DNA of 61,105 nucleotides from Bacillota bacterium (GTDB taxonomy: Bacteria > Bacillota > Clostridia > Christensenellales > Aristaeellaceae), in NCBI GenBank assembly GCA_023435435.1, contig JAEYRW010000046.1, positions 1 to 61,105 on the forward strand. Reading direction: 5' to 3'. The notes beneath the pieces are model-generated. The model saw only the letters and a program-made list of their open reading frames with translations. It was not told the DNA's origin and did no database searches. A program made the translations under genes and the position numbers. Positions 7,193-14,979 of the stretch are shown piece by piece. Position 1 is the stretch's first letter, and each line of letters starts with the position of its first letter.

Positions 7193-8431
7193 TCAGTTCC
7201 GTCCGAAAGGTCTGAGCGGCTGAACTTCCCTGAAGTGCGTCGCCACGGCCTGATCCTCCATGAGCGACGCCCGCCGGATGGCGGAAGGGCCGAACCTCGC
7301 CCGGATGCCGTCGACGGCGCGCTCAATGGCCTCCTGATGGACGCGCTTTTTCTCGTCGTCGAACATCGACAGCTGCGCGCAGCCGTCCTCCGTCTCCACG
7401 TCCGCGCACCTGACGCCCACCAGCCGCAGGGGCTTCTGGCGGGAGAGGTCGTAATTGGCCCGGAACAGCGCCATCGCCGCCTGAATGATCTCGGCGGCGA
7501 GATTGGACGGGCGCTCGATCTTCGTCTGCCGTTGGAGAAAGCACAGGGCGTTGTCCCGGAGCTGAATCTGGACGGTGCGCGCCCGCAGGCGCAGCTCCCG
7601 CAGCCGGGCCGCCACCGCCTCCACAAGCACCCAGTACGTGCGCCTGACCTGATCCTCGTCGCACAGGTCATGGGGCGTGGTGGTGCTGTGGGAGACGCTT
7701 TCAATGTCCGGCACCGCGCCCACGGGGGCGACGGGGGAGCGGTCGAGACCGTTGGCGTACTGCCAGAGAAGCAAGCCGTTAATCCCGAGGGCATGCCTGA
7801 GATTTTCGGGGTCCATTTCCGCCAATGCGCCAATGGTGAACACGCCGATGCGCGCAAGCCTTGTCTGGGTGGCGCCGCCCGCGCCCATCAGTTCGCCCAC
7901 CGGAAGCGGCCAGACGATCCGGCGGTAATCCGCCGGGGCAATGACCGTGGTCGCGTCGGGCTTTTTGTAATCGCTGCCGAGCTTCGCCATGATTTTGTTG
8001 TCGGCAACGCCCACAGACGTGGTGATCCCGATCTCGCGCCAGATCCGCGCGCGGATTTCGTCCGCCAGCAGCGTGCCCTGGCGGATGGTGTCCGTACCAA
8101 GATCGACCCAGGCCTCGTCAATGCCGAAAGGCTCCACATAGCCCGAATAATCCCCGAGGATGGCGCGCACTTCCCGGGAAATCCGAATATAGAGCTGGTA
8201 ATTTGGCGGCACGATGATCAGGTTTGCGCAGCGCTTCTTCGCGTCCCCGATGGTGTCCGCGGTCTTGATGCCCGCCGCCTTGGCCAGGTCGCTTTTGGCC
8301 AGAACGATGCCGTGACGCGCCTCCACGTCGCCCCCGACCACCATGGCCTTGCCGCGCAGCGATGGGTTTTCCGACATTTCGCAGCTTGCGTAAAACGAAT
8401 TGCAGTCCACGTGCAGAATCGTCCTCGCCAT
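7193..8431 (-). CDS. dinB: DNA polymerase IV, Y family
   Basis: Translesion DNA polymerase, 412 residues. Catalytic acidic residues are visible: D9 in HVDCNSFYASCE, and D105/E106 in GIDEAWVD. Residue F13 is in the steric-gate position. The thumb and little-finger regions follow. QLSMF (353-357) is a canonical sliding-clamp-binding motif near the C-terminus. Two LexA-type boxes surround its promoter, so it belongs to the SOS response. A small partner gene follows it, and cysK lies upstream but has a separate transcript. Confidence 0.95.
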   Translation of the reverse strand: MARTILHVDCNSFYASCEMSENPSLRGKAMVVGGDVEARHGIVLAKSDLAKAAGIKTADTIGDAKKRCANLIIVPPNYQLYIRISREVRAILGDYSGYVEPFGIDEAWVDLGTDTIRQGTLLADEIRARIWREIGITTSVGVADNKIMAKLGSDYKKPDATTVIAPADYRRIVWPLPVGELMGAGGATQTRLARIGVFTIGALAEMDPENLRHALGINGLLLWQYANGLDRSPVAPVGAVPDIESVSHSTTTPHDLCDEDQVRRTYWVLVEAVAARLRELRLRARTVQIQLRDNALCFLQRQTKIERPSNLAAEIIQAAMALFRANYDLSRQKPLRLVGVRCADVETEDGCAQLSMFDDEKKRVHQEAIERAVDGIRARFGPSAIRRASLMEDQAVATHFREVQPLRPFGRN

Positions 8432-8446
8432 GAAAATCGCTCCAAT

Positions 8447-8460
8447 CGAACGTGTGTTCT
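8447..8460 (-). promoter_or_regulatory. LexA (DinR) box 1 at dinB
   Basis: CGAACGTGTGTTCT matches the Gram-positive LexA consensus CGAAC-N4-GTTCG at all but the last base. It lies immediately downstream of the -10 hexamer, at the expected transcription start, and 16 bases before the dinB start codon, so a bound repressor would block initiation. Confidence 0.8.
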
Positions 8461-8469
8461 TATGCGCCT

Positions 8470-8498
8470 ATTTTAGCACGGGAACACCTGTTCGTCAA
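8470..8498 (-). promoter_or_regulatory. sigma-A promoter of dinB
   Basis: Minus-strand TTGACG (8498-8493), 17-bp spacer, TAAAAT (8475-8470). The spacing is ideal, and LexA-type boxes lie on and just downstream of it. Confidence 0.85.
8481..8494 (-). promoter_or_regulatory. LexA (DinR) box 2 at dinB
   Basis: GGAACACCTGTTCG differs from CGAAC-N4-GTTCG only at its first base. It covers the spacer and the edge of the -35 hexamer. With box 1 it brackets the core promoter; the centres are 34 bp apart. Confidence 0.65.
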
Positions 8499-8613
8499 TG
8501 GAAAAGAGTGCCGCCCAAGCAGGTTTAACGGCGCGTTCGATGACAGAAAAAAGGCGAACACGGAATCGCTCCGCATCCGCCGGGCTTTTACCCATCGGGG
8601 AATGACGCCGGGC

Positions 8614-9528
8614 TCAGAGAAACAGGTCCTTGACGCTCAAATACCGCTGCCCGCTGTCGGCGAACACGCCCACGATGGTTTTTCCCCTGTTTTCCGGTCG
8701 TGCGGCGATTTTTTTCATGGCGCAGGCCACGGCGCCAGACGAAATGCCCACGAGGATTCCTTCCTTGGCGGCGAGCTGTCTGCACATGGCAAAGGCGTCC
8801 TCCTCGGAGACCAGCTCGTATGCGTCGATGAGGGACTTGTCCATGGTCTCGGGCAGGAAGCCGGGGGCGAGGCCCATCATGCGGTGGGGCGTGAAGATGC
8901 CCTTCGAGACAAAGGGCGCGGTTTCCGGCTCCACGGCGATGAGCCGGATGGCGGGGTTTTGCTCTTTCAGAAAGCGCCCCGCACCGCAGAGGGTGCCGCC
9001 GGTGCCGATTCCGGCCACCAGAATGTCGATTTCGCCCTCGCTGTCGCGCCAGATTTCCGGGCCGGTGGTTGCGTAATGCGCGCCCGGATTGCCCGGACGG
9101 ATGTGCTGGCCGACGTAGAAGTAGTCGGGGTGTTCTTCCATGATTTTGAGCATTCTGCGCCGCGCGCCCGCCGTGCCCTCGGCGGCGGGGGTCAGGATGA
9201 GCTCCGCGCCGAAGGCCGCCATGATCTGCCTGCGCTCGACGCTCTGAATTTCACTCATGACCAGAATCGCCCTGTATCCCCGGATGGCGGCGATGTAGGC
9301 GATGGCCATGCCGGTGTTGCCGCTTGTGGACTCGATGAGTGTGCTCCCGGGTTTCAGCGCGCCGCTCTTTTCCGCCTCCGTGATGATGTGAAGGATAGGC
9401 CTGTCCTTTACGCTGACGGGATTGAGAAACTCGCACTTGGCGTAGATGCGGGCGTCGTCCGACAGGGCGCGAAGCCGCAAAAGGGGTGTGTTGCCGATTG
9501 CCTGGGCGATGGTTTCGTATGCCTTCAT
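8614..9528 (-). CDS. cysK: cysteine synthase (O-acetylserine sulfhydrylase)
   Basis: PLP enzyme making L-cysteine from O-acetylserine and sulfide, 304 residues. The Schiff-base lysine is K41 in NPVSVKDR, the substrate-binding loop STSGNTG is at 67-73, and the phosphate-binding glycine loop is GIGTGGT. Length and motif order fit CysK/CysM; NPVSVKDR lacks the extra Gly of the usual NPGGSVKDR. It follows a NIF3-like gene with only four bases between them, so the two are co-transcribed. About 180 bp separate it from dinB, which has its own promoter. Confidence 0.93.
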   Translation of the reverse strand: MKAYETIAQAIGNTPLLRLRALSDDARIYAKCEFLNPVSVKDRPILHIITEAEKSGALKPGSTLIESTSGNTGMAIAYIAAIRGYRAILVMSEIQSVERRQIMAAFGAELILTPAAEGTAGARRRMLKIMEEHPDYFYVGQHIRPGNPGAHYATTGPEIWRDSEGEIDILVAGIGTGGTLCGAGRFLKEQNPAIRLIAVEPETAPFVSKGIFTPHRMMGLAPGFLPETMDKSLIDAYELVSEEDAFAMCRQLAAKEGILVGISSGAVACAMKKIAARPENRGKTIVGVFADSGQRYLSVKDLFL

Positions 9529-9532
9529 TTTT

Positions 9533-10348
9533 TTACCTCACGATGCCCGACATGGCGGTCACTTCGAGGCCGTCGGCCTCCCATGCCCGGGCGATTTCGT
9601 TCAGACCGATGGAGTCGCTGGCCATGTGCCCGGCGACGATGACGCTGCCCGCATTCCATTCCGCGGCGGTCTTGACTTCCTTTTCCTGCATGTGCATGTG
9701 GATCACAGTGCCCACGCCCGCGTCGAAATAGGCGCGCAGTCCCTCCGCGCCGAGGTTCGAAAGTCCCGTCATGGATACGCAGATGCGTCCCGCGCGGCTG
9801 TCGCGGTTTCCTACGCGGATGAGGGGTCGGCGTACGGACTTTGCGTACTCGTCGATTTCCACCATGGCGTCCACCACCGCGCCCAAAGTCGCATCCGGCC
9901 TGTTTAAAAACCTTTCGTCCAGAAAGGACTGGACGCGCCGCTCAGAAATCACGTCGGCAGGGGAGTGGATGCAAAGATACGGCATGTTTAAAAGCCGCGC
10001 CGCCGACTCGCTCCGCCGGGTGTTCGCGGAATGCCAGACGTAGTGCCGGGCCGCCTTTTTCGCCTCCACGATCTCCCGGGCGCGGGCGAGGGGCACGCCC
10101 TGGGCGGTCAGCAATTCGACGTGGTGGTCCAGAACGCCCACCAAATCCGCCGACGTATTGCGCGGGTGGTGGCTGACCACGCAGTCGAAGCCCAGCTGCT
10201 TGGCCAAAAGAAGCTCCGGCGTGTCCATGTCGACGCCCATCAAAACCCGCCTGACGCCGTCGCCCGGCACCAGAATGGCGGTGTCGCCCGGCATGGCGTC
10301 AAGCCCGGCCAGATCGAGCGCAATCCTCATCATTTCCTGGGTGTTCAT
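9533..10348 (-). CDS. NIF3/DUF34-like metal-binding protein
   Basis: A 271-residue protein with the hallmarks of the NIF3 (NGG1p-interacting factor 3-like) dinuclear-metal family: VVSHHPRN with H60-H61 as probable ligands, and near the C-terminus IVAGHMASDSIGLNEIARA ending in AMSGIVR. It is more divergent than the second NIF3 protein at 18479-19225. GTP-cyclohydrolase-like metal enzymes share the fold, but the substrate is unknown. It is first in a two-gene unit with cysK, preceded by GGAGG eleven bases before its ATG. Confidence 0.75.
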   Translation of the reverse strand: MNTQEMMRIALDLAGLDAMPGDTAILVPGDGVRRVLMGVDMDTPELLLAKQLGFDCVVSHHPRNTSADLVGVLDHHVELLTAQGVPLARAREIVEAKKAARHYVWHSANTRRSESAARLLNMPYLCIHSPADVISERRVQSFLDERFLNRPDATLGAVVDAMVEIDEYAKSVRRPLIRVGNRDSRAGRICVSMTGLSNLGAEGLRAYFDAGVGTVIHMHMQEKEVKTAAEWNAGSVIVAGHMASDSIGLNEIARAWEADGLEVTAMSGIVR

Positions 10349-10389
10349 GCGTTTCCTCCAATCGTTTTGCGGGATTAACCGGTATAGAA

Positions 10390-10420
10390 GGCGCGCCGAA
10401 CGCTTTTCGTTCGGCGCACC
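10390..10420 (-). terminator. hairpin after the GH3 gene, probable terminator
   Basis: A 10-bp perfect core stem (GCGCCGAACG with CGTTCGGCGC) around a 5-nt loop, extended by two more pairs past a mismatch. The minus-strand 3' side is only moderately T-rich (TTCTATA), so termination strength is uncertain. It separates the kinase-GH3 operon from the nif3-cysK unit. Confidence 0.6.
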
Positions 10421-10449
10421 TTCATTGGCAATTAAACAGACACCGCCGC

Positions 10450-12708
10450 TTATTTCAGCCCCGCGTTGATTTCGTCGAGCATGGCCTGGGCCTGCTGTTC
10501 GGAAAACGCGCCCTGGGAGAACCCGATCATGGCACGCAGCGGCGCGCTCCCAAGCATTTCCAGAAGCCCCCCCTCCATGCCGAGCACCGGCGCACCGTCC
10601 TCCGGCATGGGGAACGCGGCCTTCAATAGCTCCATGACGACGGGGGCGGCAACCGGGTTCTTCATCAGATCCCCGAGGGTGCTGTTGAGCGTAAACGGCT
10701 TATAGTAGACCTTTTCCGGGCGCACATGGACATCGCCCTCGAGCCTGATCGCCCGGGAAGAGGCGCCGATTTCAATGCCGTAATCCCCTTCCTCCACGCA
10801 CCAGCCGTTCAGTTCGACGTTGAAGTACGCGAACGCGCGCTTCCCGAGGATGAACGAAACCTTCTTCGTCTCGCCCGGCTCCAACGGAACCTTCTCAAAG
10901 CCCTTGAGCTCACGCAACGCGCGCGGCACGCCCTCGGTTTTGCGCGTCACGTAGAGCTGCGCGGCTTCCTTGCCGAAGCGTTTTCCCGTGTTGGTGATTT
11001 CGCAGGTCACCGTCACGCTTTCGGCGTCCGTGATTTCGGCCTTGTCCACGCTCAGATTGGCATATTCAAACGTGGTGTAGCTCAGTCCATGGCCGAACGG
11101 GAACAGCACGTCCATCTTCTTGGTGTCGTAGTAGCGGTAGCCGACGTAGAGCCCCTCGCGGTACTCGACGACGTCGCCATAGCCGGGGAAGTTGAGATAG
11201 GCGGGCGTGTCCTCGATCCGGTTGGGGAATGTCTCGGCCAGCTTTCCCGACGGATTCACAGTCCCGGTCAGCACGTCGTAGATGGCGCCGCCCACCGCCT
11301 CGCCGCCCAGATACGCCTCGATGACCGCCGATACCTTTTTGAGCCAGGGCATCGAAACCGCCGAGGAATTATGCAAGACCACAACCGTGTTGGGCTGCGC
11401 GTCCGCGACGATGGAAATGAGCTGGTTCTGGCACGCGGGAAGCTCCAGATGCTTCCGGTCGAAGCCCTCGCTCTCGAAGCGGGCGGGCATTCCGGCGAAA
11501 ATCACCGCCACGTCCGCCGCCGCGGCCGCCTTGGCCGCCTCGTCCAGAAGAGCAAGGTCCGCCTCGTCCCTGTCGGTCACATATCCCTGCGCATAAACGA
11601 CATCGCCTTCAAACGCCGCGAACGCGTCGAGAGCGGTTTCCACCTTCCAGGTATTGATGTGCGAGCTGCCGCCTCCCTGAAAGCTGGGTTCGGCGGCGAA
11701 TCTTCCGATGACCGCCACCTTGGCGTTTTCGCACAGGGGCAGCGCGCCGCCGTTTTTCAGAAGCACGCAGCTCTCGGCTTCAACCCTGCGCGCCAGCGCA
11801 TGGTGCGCCGCATGATCGAACTTCGTTTCCGGTCTGCGGTTTTCGGCATAGCGCATGGTGATGGAGAGAATCCGCTCGCACGCCCGGTCGAGAACCGCCT
11901 CGTCCAGCGTTCCGTTTTTCACGGCGTCCGCGAGCTTTTTGTCCACCATCGGGTCGCCGCCCGGCATCTGCAACTCGAGCCCGGCCTTGATGGAGGCGAT
12001 CTTGTCGTTCATGGCGCCCCAGTCGGTCATGACGTAGCCCTCGAAGCCCCACGCGCCGCGCAGAATCTCCGTGAGGGTGTGGGGGTTTTCGCAGCCGTAG
12101 GTGCCGTTGATCTTGTTGTAAGAGCACATGACGGTCCAGGGCTTTGCCTCGGTAACGGCCTTCTCAAAGCCCGCGAGGTAGATTTCCCGGAGCGTCCGCT
12201 CGTCCACCCGGGCGTCCACTGTCATGCGCCGGGTCTCCTGGTTGTTGACGGCGAAGTGCTTGAGGCTGGAGCCCACGCCCGTTGACTGCACGCCCGCGAT
12301 GTGGGATTTGGCCATCTCGCCCGTGAGGTAGGGATCCTCGCTGAAATACTCGAAGTTCCTGCCGCACAGGGGGCTTCTCTTGATGTTCGCGCCCGGTCCG
12401 AGGATCACCGCGACGTCCTCCGCCTGGCACTCGTCGCCCAGCGCCTCGCCGACCTCGCGCACCAGGGCGCGGTCGAACGACGACGCAAGCGCCGCAGCGG
12501 TGGGAAAGCAGACGGCCACCACCGAGTCGTTGAGCCCCAGATGATCGGACGACCCCGCCTGCTTGCGCAGGCCGTGGGGGCCGTCGGTCACCATGACGGA
12601 GGGAATCCCAAGCCTCTCCACGCCCTTGAGATGCCACATGTCCGAACCCGAACACATGCCCGCCTTCTCCTCAAGCGTCATTTGTCGGACGACGGCCTTC
12701 ACATCCAT
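10450..12708 (-). CDS. glycoside hydrolase family 3, beta-glucosidase type
   Basis: A 752-residue enzyme with the full GH3 plan: an N-terminal TIM barrel carrying KHFAVNNQETRR and the nucleophile D229 in YVMTDWGAM, a flavodoxin-like second domain, and a C-terminal fibronectin-III-like domain (VTVTCEITNTGKRFGKEAAQ). The KHFAVNNQE form is that of beta-glucosidases rather than the KHFPGHG form of N-acetylglucosaminidases. About 100 additional residues follow the Fn3 region. No signal peptide, so it acts on imported di- or oligosaccharides. It follows a sugar-kinase-like gene by 14 bases and shares its operator-controlled promoter. Confidence 0.93.
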   Translation of the reverse strand: MDVKAVVRQMTLEEKAGMCSGSDMWHLKGVERLGIPSVMVTDGPHGLRKQAGSSDHLGLNDSVVAVCFPTAAALASSFDRALVREVGEALGDECQAEDVAVILGPGANIKRSPLCGRNFEYFSEDPYLTGEMAKSHIAGVQSTGVGSSLKHFAVNNQETRRMTVDARVDERTLREIYLAGFEKAVTEAKPWTVMCSYNKINGTYGCENPHTLTEILRGAWGFEGYVMTDWGAMNDKIASIKAGLELQMPGGDPMVDKKLADAVKNGTLDEAVLDRACERILSITMRYAENRRPETKFDHAAHHALARRVEAESCVLLKNGGALPLCENAKVAVIGRFAAEPSFQGGGSSHINTWKVETALDAFAAFEGDVVYAQGYVTDRDEADLALLDEAAKAAAAADVAVIFAGMPARFESEGFDRKHLELPACQNQLISIVADAQPNTVVVLHNSSAVSMPWLKKVSAVIEAYLGGEAVGGAIYDVLTGTVNPSGKLAETFPNRIEDTPAYLNFPGYGDVVEYREGLYVGYRYYDTKKMDVLFPFGHGLSYTTFEYANLSVDKAEITDAESVTVTCEITNTGKRFGKEAAQLYVTRKTEGVPRALRELKGFEKVPLEPGETKKVSFILGKRAFAYFNVELNGWCVEEGDYGIEIGASSRAIRLEGDVHVRPEKVYYKPFTLNSTLGDLMKNPVAAPVVMELLKAAFPMPEDGAPVLGMEGGLLEMLGSAPLRAMIGFSQGAFSEQQAQAMLDEINAGLK

Positions 12709-12722
12709 TCCACAGCCCCCTC

Positions 12723-13826
12723 TTATTTGATGAAATCGTCCACGATCCGCTGCATCTCGCTGCGCTTTTTCTCCATGTCCCGAAGAAGCGCGATCTGCGC
12801 CCGGGCACGGATGAGATTGTGCTCCGGCGAGCGCACCTTAAAATACATGTCTCCGTCGATGTAGTCCGTCAAAAACCGCATGGCGAGCTCGCAGGTGATG
12901 ACCAGCGCCCCCATCGGCAGGTCGCGAACCTCCGCCTCGGTCAAAAAACCGCCCACGCCGCTTAAAAACCCTTCCGTAAAGAGCCGGAACCGGTCCATGT
13001 CGAGGGAAATTTTCGAAACATCCTCCTCGTCCTCGGCGGCGGTGGACGCGCAGAAACGGATGGCGTCGCCGTAATCGTAGAGGGAAGAGCCGGGCATCAC
13101 GGTGTCGAGATCGATGACGCACATGGCCTCGTCGGAGTCGTTGTCGATGAGGACGTTGTTGATCTTTGTGTCGTTATGGGTGACGCGCAGGGGAATTTCC
13201 CCGCACTGTAGCTTTTTGACGATGCCGTTCATCATCTTCCTGTGCTCGAACATGAATTCGATCTCGTCGTCCACTTTTCCCGCGCGGCCGGCCCGGTCGG
13301 CGGCCACGGAAGCAACAAAAGAAAAAAACCGGCGGGCCGTATTGTGAAAGTCCGGTATGGTGTCGTGGAGCATGTCCGCGGGGAAATCGGTCAGGAGCCT
13401 TTGAAATTCCCCGAACGCGCGCCCCGTTTCAAACAGGTGCTTCTCCTTCTTCGGCGCGTCGTAGGCCGTGGTGCCTGTGATATAGCGGTACGCGCGCCAG
13501 TAATTGCCCTCCATGTCCTGATGGAGGTATCCGCCTTCGCACATGGGGATGAGGGTCAGCACGTGGCGCGCGGGATCGACCGATTGATCTTCGTACGCGC
13601 GGGTGAGGTGCCCGGTGACGCGCTCAATGTTGTCCATCACCTCGACGGGACGCTTGAACACGTATTTGTTGATGTGCTGAAGGGTATAGTATTCCGTCCG
13701 GTCGCCCGACGAAAAGGTGAGCCGATAGGTGTTGTTGATGTTGCCGTTGGTGAGCTCGACGCCGTCGACGTATCTTCCCTTGAATGAGAAATAGGGCAAT
13801 ATATGCTTGATGTCGTTGTAGACCAT
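12723..13826 (-). CDS. phosphotransferase, N-acetylhexosamine 1-kinase-like
   Basis: An aminoglycoside/choline-kinase-fold phosphotransferase of 367 residues. The catalytic loop is THNDTKINNVL (D219) and the metal-binding segment CVIDLDTVMPG (D239/D241), followed by YDYGDAIRFCAST. This combination is characteristic of NahK-type anomeric kinases in gut bacteria, which phosphorylate N-acetylhexosamines at C1. The sugar here is not proven. Start ATG 13826 has GGAGG seven bases upstream; longer in-frame N-termini overlap the operator region and are unlikely. First gene of an operon with the GH3 enzyme. Confidence 0.8.
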   Translation of the reverse strand: MVYNDIKHILPYFSFKGRYVDGVELTNGNINNTYRLTFSSGDRTEYYTLQHINKYVFKRPVEVMDNIERVTGHLTRAYEDQSVDPARHVLTLIPMCEGGYLHQDMEGNYWRAYRYITGTTAYDAPKKEKHLFETGRAFGEFQRLLTDFPADMLHDTIPDFHNTARRFFSFVASVAADRAGRAGKVDDEIEFMFEHRKMMNGIVKKLQCGEIPLRVTHNDTKINNVLIDNDSDEAMCVIDLDTVMPGSSLYDYGDAIRFCASTAAEDEEDVSKISLDMDRFRLFTEGFLSGVGGFLTEAEVRDLPMGALVITCELAMRFLTDYIDGDMYFKVRSPEHNLIRARAQIALLRDMEKKRSEMQRIVDDFIK

Positions 13827-13894
13827 AGCGCGCCTCCGCCTATTCATCGCGAAATTCATGCCGCGCAAGCAAAAAACACGCTTTTTGCGCGGGC

Positions 13895-13908
13895 CACAAC
13901 AGATTGTG
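13895..13908. promoter_or_regulatory. operator-like palindrome A
   Basis: CACAACAGATTGTG is an inverted repeat with arms CACAA/TTGTG. It matches the second site at 13926-13939 in arms and length. It lies in the untranslated leader of the kinase-GH3 operon, about 65 bases after the predicted transcription start. Confidence 0.65.
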
Positions 13909-13925
13909 CATATGCGTCTGACTTG

Positions 13926-13939
13926 CACAATATATTGTG
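13926..13939. promoter_or_regulatory. operator-like palindrome B
   Basis: CACAATATATTGTG is a perfect 14-bp palindrome. Its centre is 31 bp from that of palindrome A, close to three helical turns, so a repressor dimer pair could bind the same face of the DNA. The cognate regulator is not encoded next to it. Confidence 0.7.
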
Positions 13940-13975
13940 TCACGGTGGCAAAAAACGGGCCTGCGCCGCTACCGA

Positions 13976-14005
13976 ATTATAGCATGTATTTAACTGTCGT
14001 GTCAA
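13976..14005 (-). promoter_or_regulatory. sigma-A promoter of the kinase-GH3 operon
   Basis: Minus-strand TTGACA (14005-14000), 18-bp spacer, TATAAT (13981-13976): both hexamers are perfect consensus. It begins three bases past the stop codon of the upstream gene. The operator-like palindromes lie 35-85 bases downstream, which suggests control by roadblock or looping rather than weak promoter strength. Confidence 0.85.
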
Positions 14006-14007
14006 TC

Positions 14008-14652
14008 TTAGCGCATGCGGGCGACCGAGCGATAGAACAGCTTTCCGAGGTTTGCCGCGGTGCCGATGACATAGCCCCTGCGGGTGAGCGGGTCCTCGTA
14101 CGCGTCGTCCCCCCATGTGAGCGCGTCCGCGTAGAACTGGCTCTCGCCTTCGAAGGTGACGTATTTCTGAAGCGCCTCCTCGAGCTGGGCGATGGTGAAA
14201 AACGCATCGGGCACTTCCTCAATGCCGGCGCGCGACAGGAGCCACACGGCAAAATCGACGCATGTAAAGGCGCGCGGAACGTCAAAGCGCCTGTGCGCCA
14301 GAAACGTGAGCGCCGAAAGATAATTGTAAATATATTCGCCCTGCGAGGCCTGCACTTCGCCGACCGCATTTTTCAGTGTCGCGGCCTGCTGATCGGAAAG
14401 CCGGATCCTGCATACCTTGACGGTAGCCTGGCGTCCCGAAAGCTGGTAGCGCATGAGGGATTCCTCGACAAAGCCCGCGTAGAAGGGGGCGGTCTGGTGG
14501 TAGCGGGCAAACGAATAAAGGCTCTGCATGTCAGGATCGAAGCTGACGGAAACGTGGTTGTATCTGCTCCGGGTCATTCTGCGTATGAACCGACCGACCG
14601 AACAGTCGGTCGCCGAGAACATGACGTACACATATTCGGGATGAAAGTTCAT
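14008..14652 (-). CDS. permuted NlpC/P60 papain-like hydrolase-fold protein, function unknown
   Basis: A 214-residue protein. SRYNHVSVSFD near the N-terminus supplies a histidine and FTCVDFAVWLL near residue 145 supplies a cysteine, the order expected for circularly permuted NlpC/P60 (YiiX/LRAT-like) proteins. These act on amide or ester bonds in peptidoglycan or lipids, but the substrate here is unknown. No signal peptide is seen. I chose ATG 14652 because GAGG lies eight bases upstream; a TTG at 14673 is in frame but lacks that spacing. It has its own promoter. Confidence 0.6.
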   Translation of the reverse strand: MNFHPEYVYVMFSATDCSVGRFIRRMTRSRYNHVSVSFDPDMQSLYSFARYHQTAPFYAGFVEESLMRYQLSGRQATVKVCRIRLSDQQAATLKNAVGEVQASQGEYIYNYLSALTFLAHRRFDVPRAFTCVDFAVWLLSRAGIEEVPDAFFTIAQLEEALQKYVTFEGESQFYADALTWGDDAYEDPLTRRGYVIGTAANLGKLFYRSVARMR

Positions 14653-14684
14653 CGCGCGTCCTCTCTGCTCCAAAAGATAGATCG

Positions 14685-14712
14685 ATTATAGCATGGAAAT
14701 GGACGAAATCAA
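14685..14712 (-). promoter_or_regulatory. sigma-A promoter of the NlpC/P60-like gene
   Basis: Minus-strand TTGATT (14712-14707), 16-bp spacer, TATAAT (14690-14685), about 35 bases before the chosen ATG. Confidence 0.7.
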
Positions 14713-14905
14713 CCGTTTGCGAAAAAATAGCGAAAAATGTTCGCCGTTTCGAATCAGAACGTTTATAATTTGTTAAAATCCGGCGCTTCAAAGGTTTTCG
14801 CGGGGGGGACGTGGTATATACCATGGGTACGGGGAATAATTGAAACGCCGGCATGGCTGGAATGACGGACAAAATGATGTATTTTGATTGATACATGCAG
14901 GAAAT
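14713..14905. other. AT-richer divergent region upstream of dnaG
   Basis: No gene is seen. It contains a second plus-strand TATAAT (14763-14768) with only a weak -35 match, a short palindrome GGTATATACC, and an inverted repeat with ATGTAT/ATACAT arms. These may be additional promoter or control sites of the dnaG-rpoD operon, which has several promoters in other Firmicutes. Confidence 0.4.
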
Positions 14906-14933
14906 TTGTCATGCCCGGCGAATCATATATACA
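14906..14933 (+). promoter_or_regulatory. probable sigma-A promoter of the dnaG-rpoD operon
   Basis: TTGTCA (14906-14911), 16-bp spacer, TATACA (14928-14933), about 46 bases before the dnaG start. Confidence 0.6.
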
Positions 14934-14979
14934 GTCGCCCGAAAGCGACACGCGATCATCATAAAGTGAAGGGGAACAG

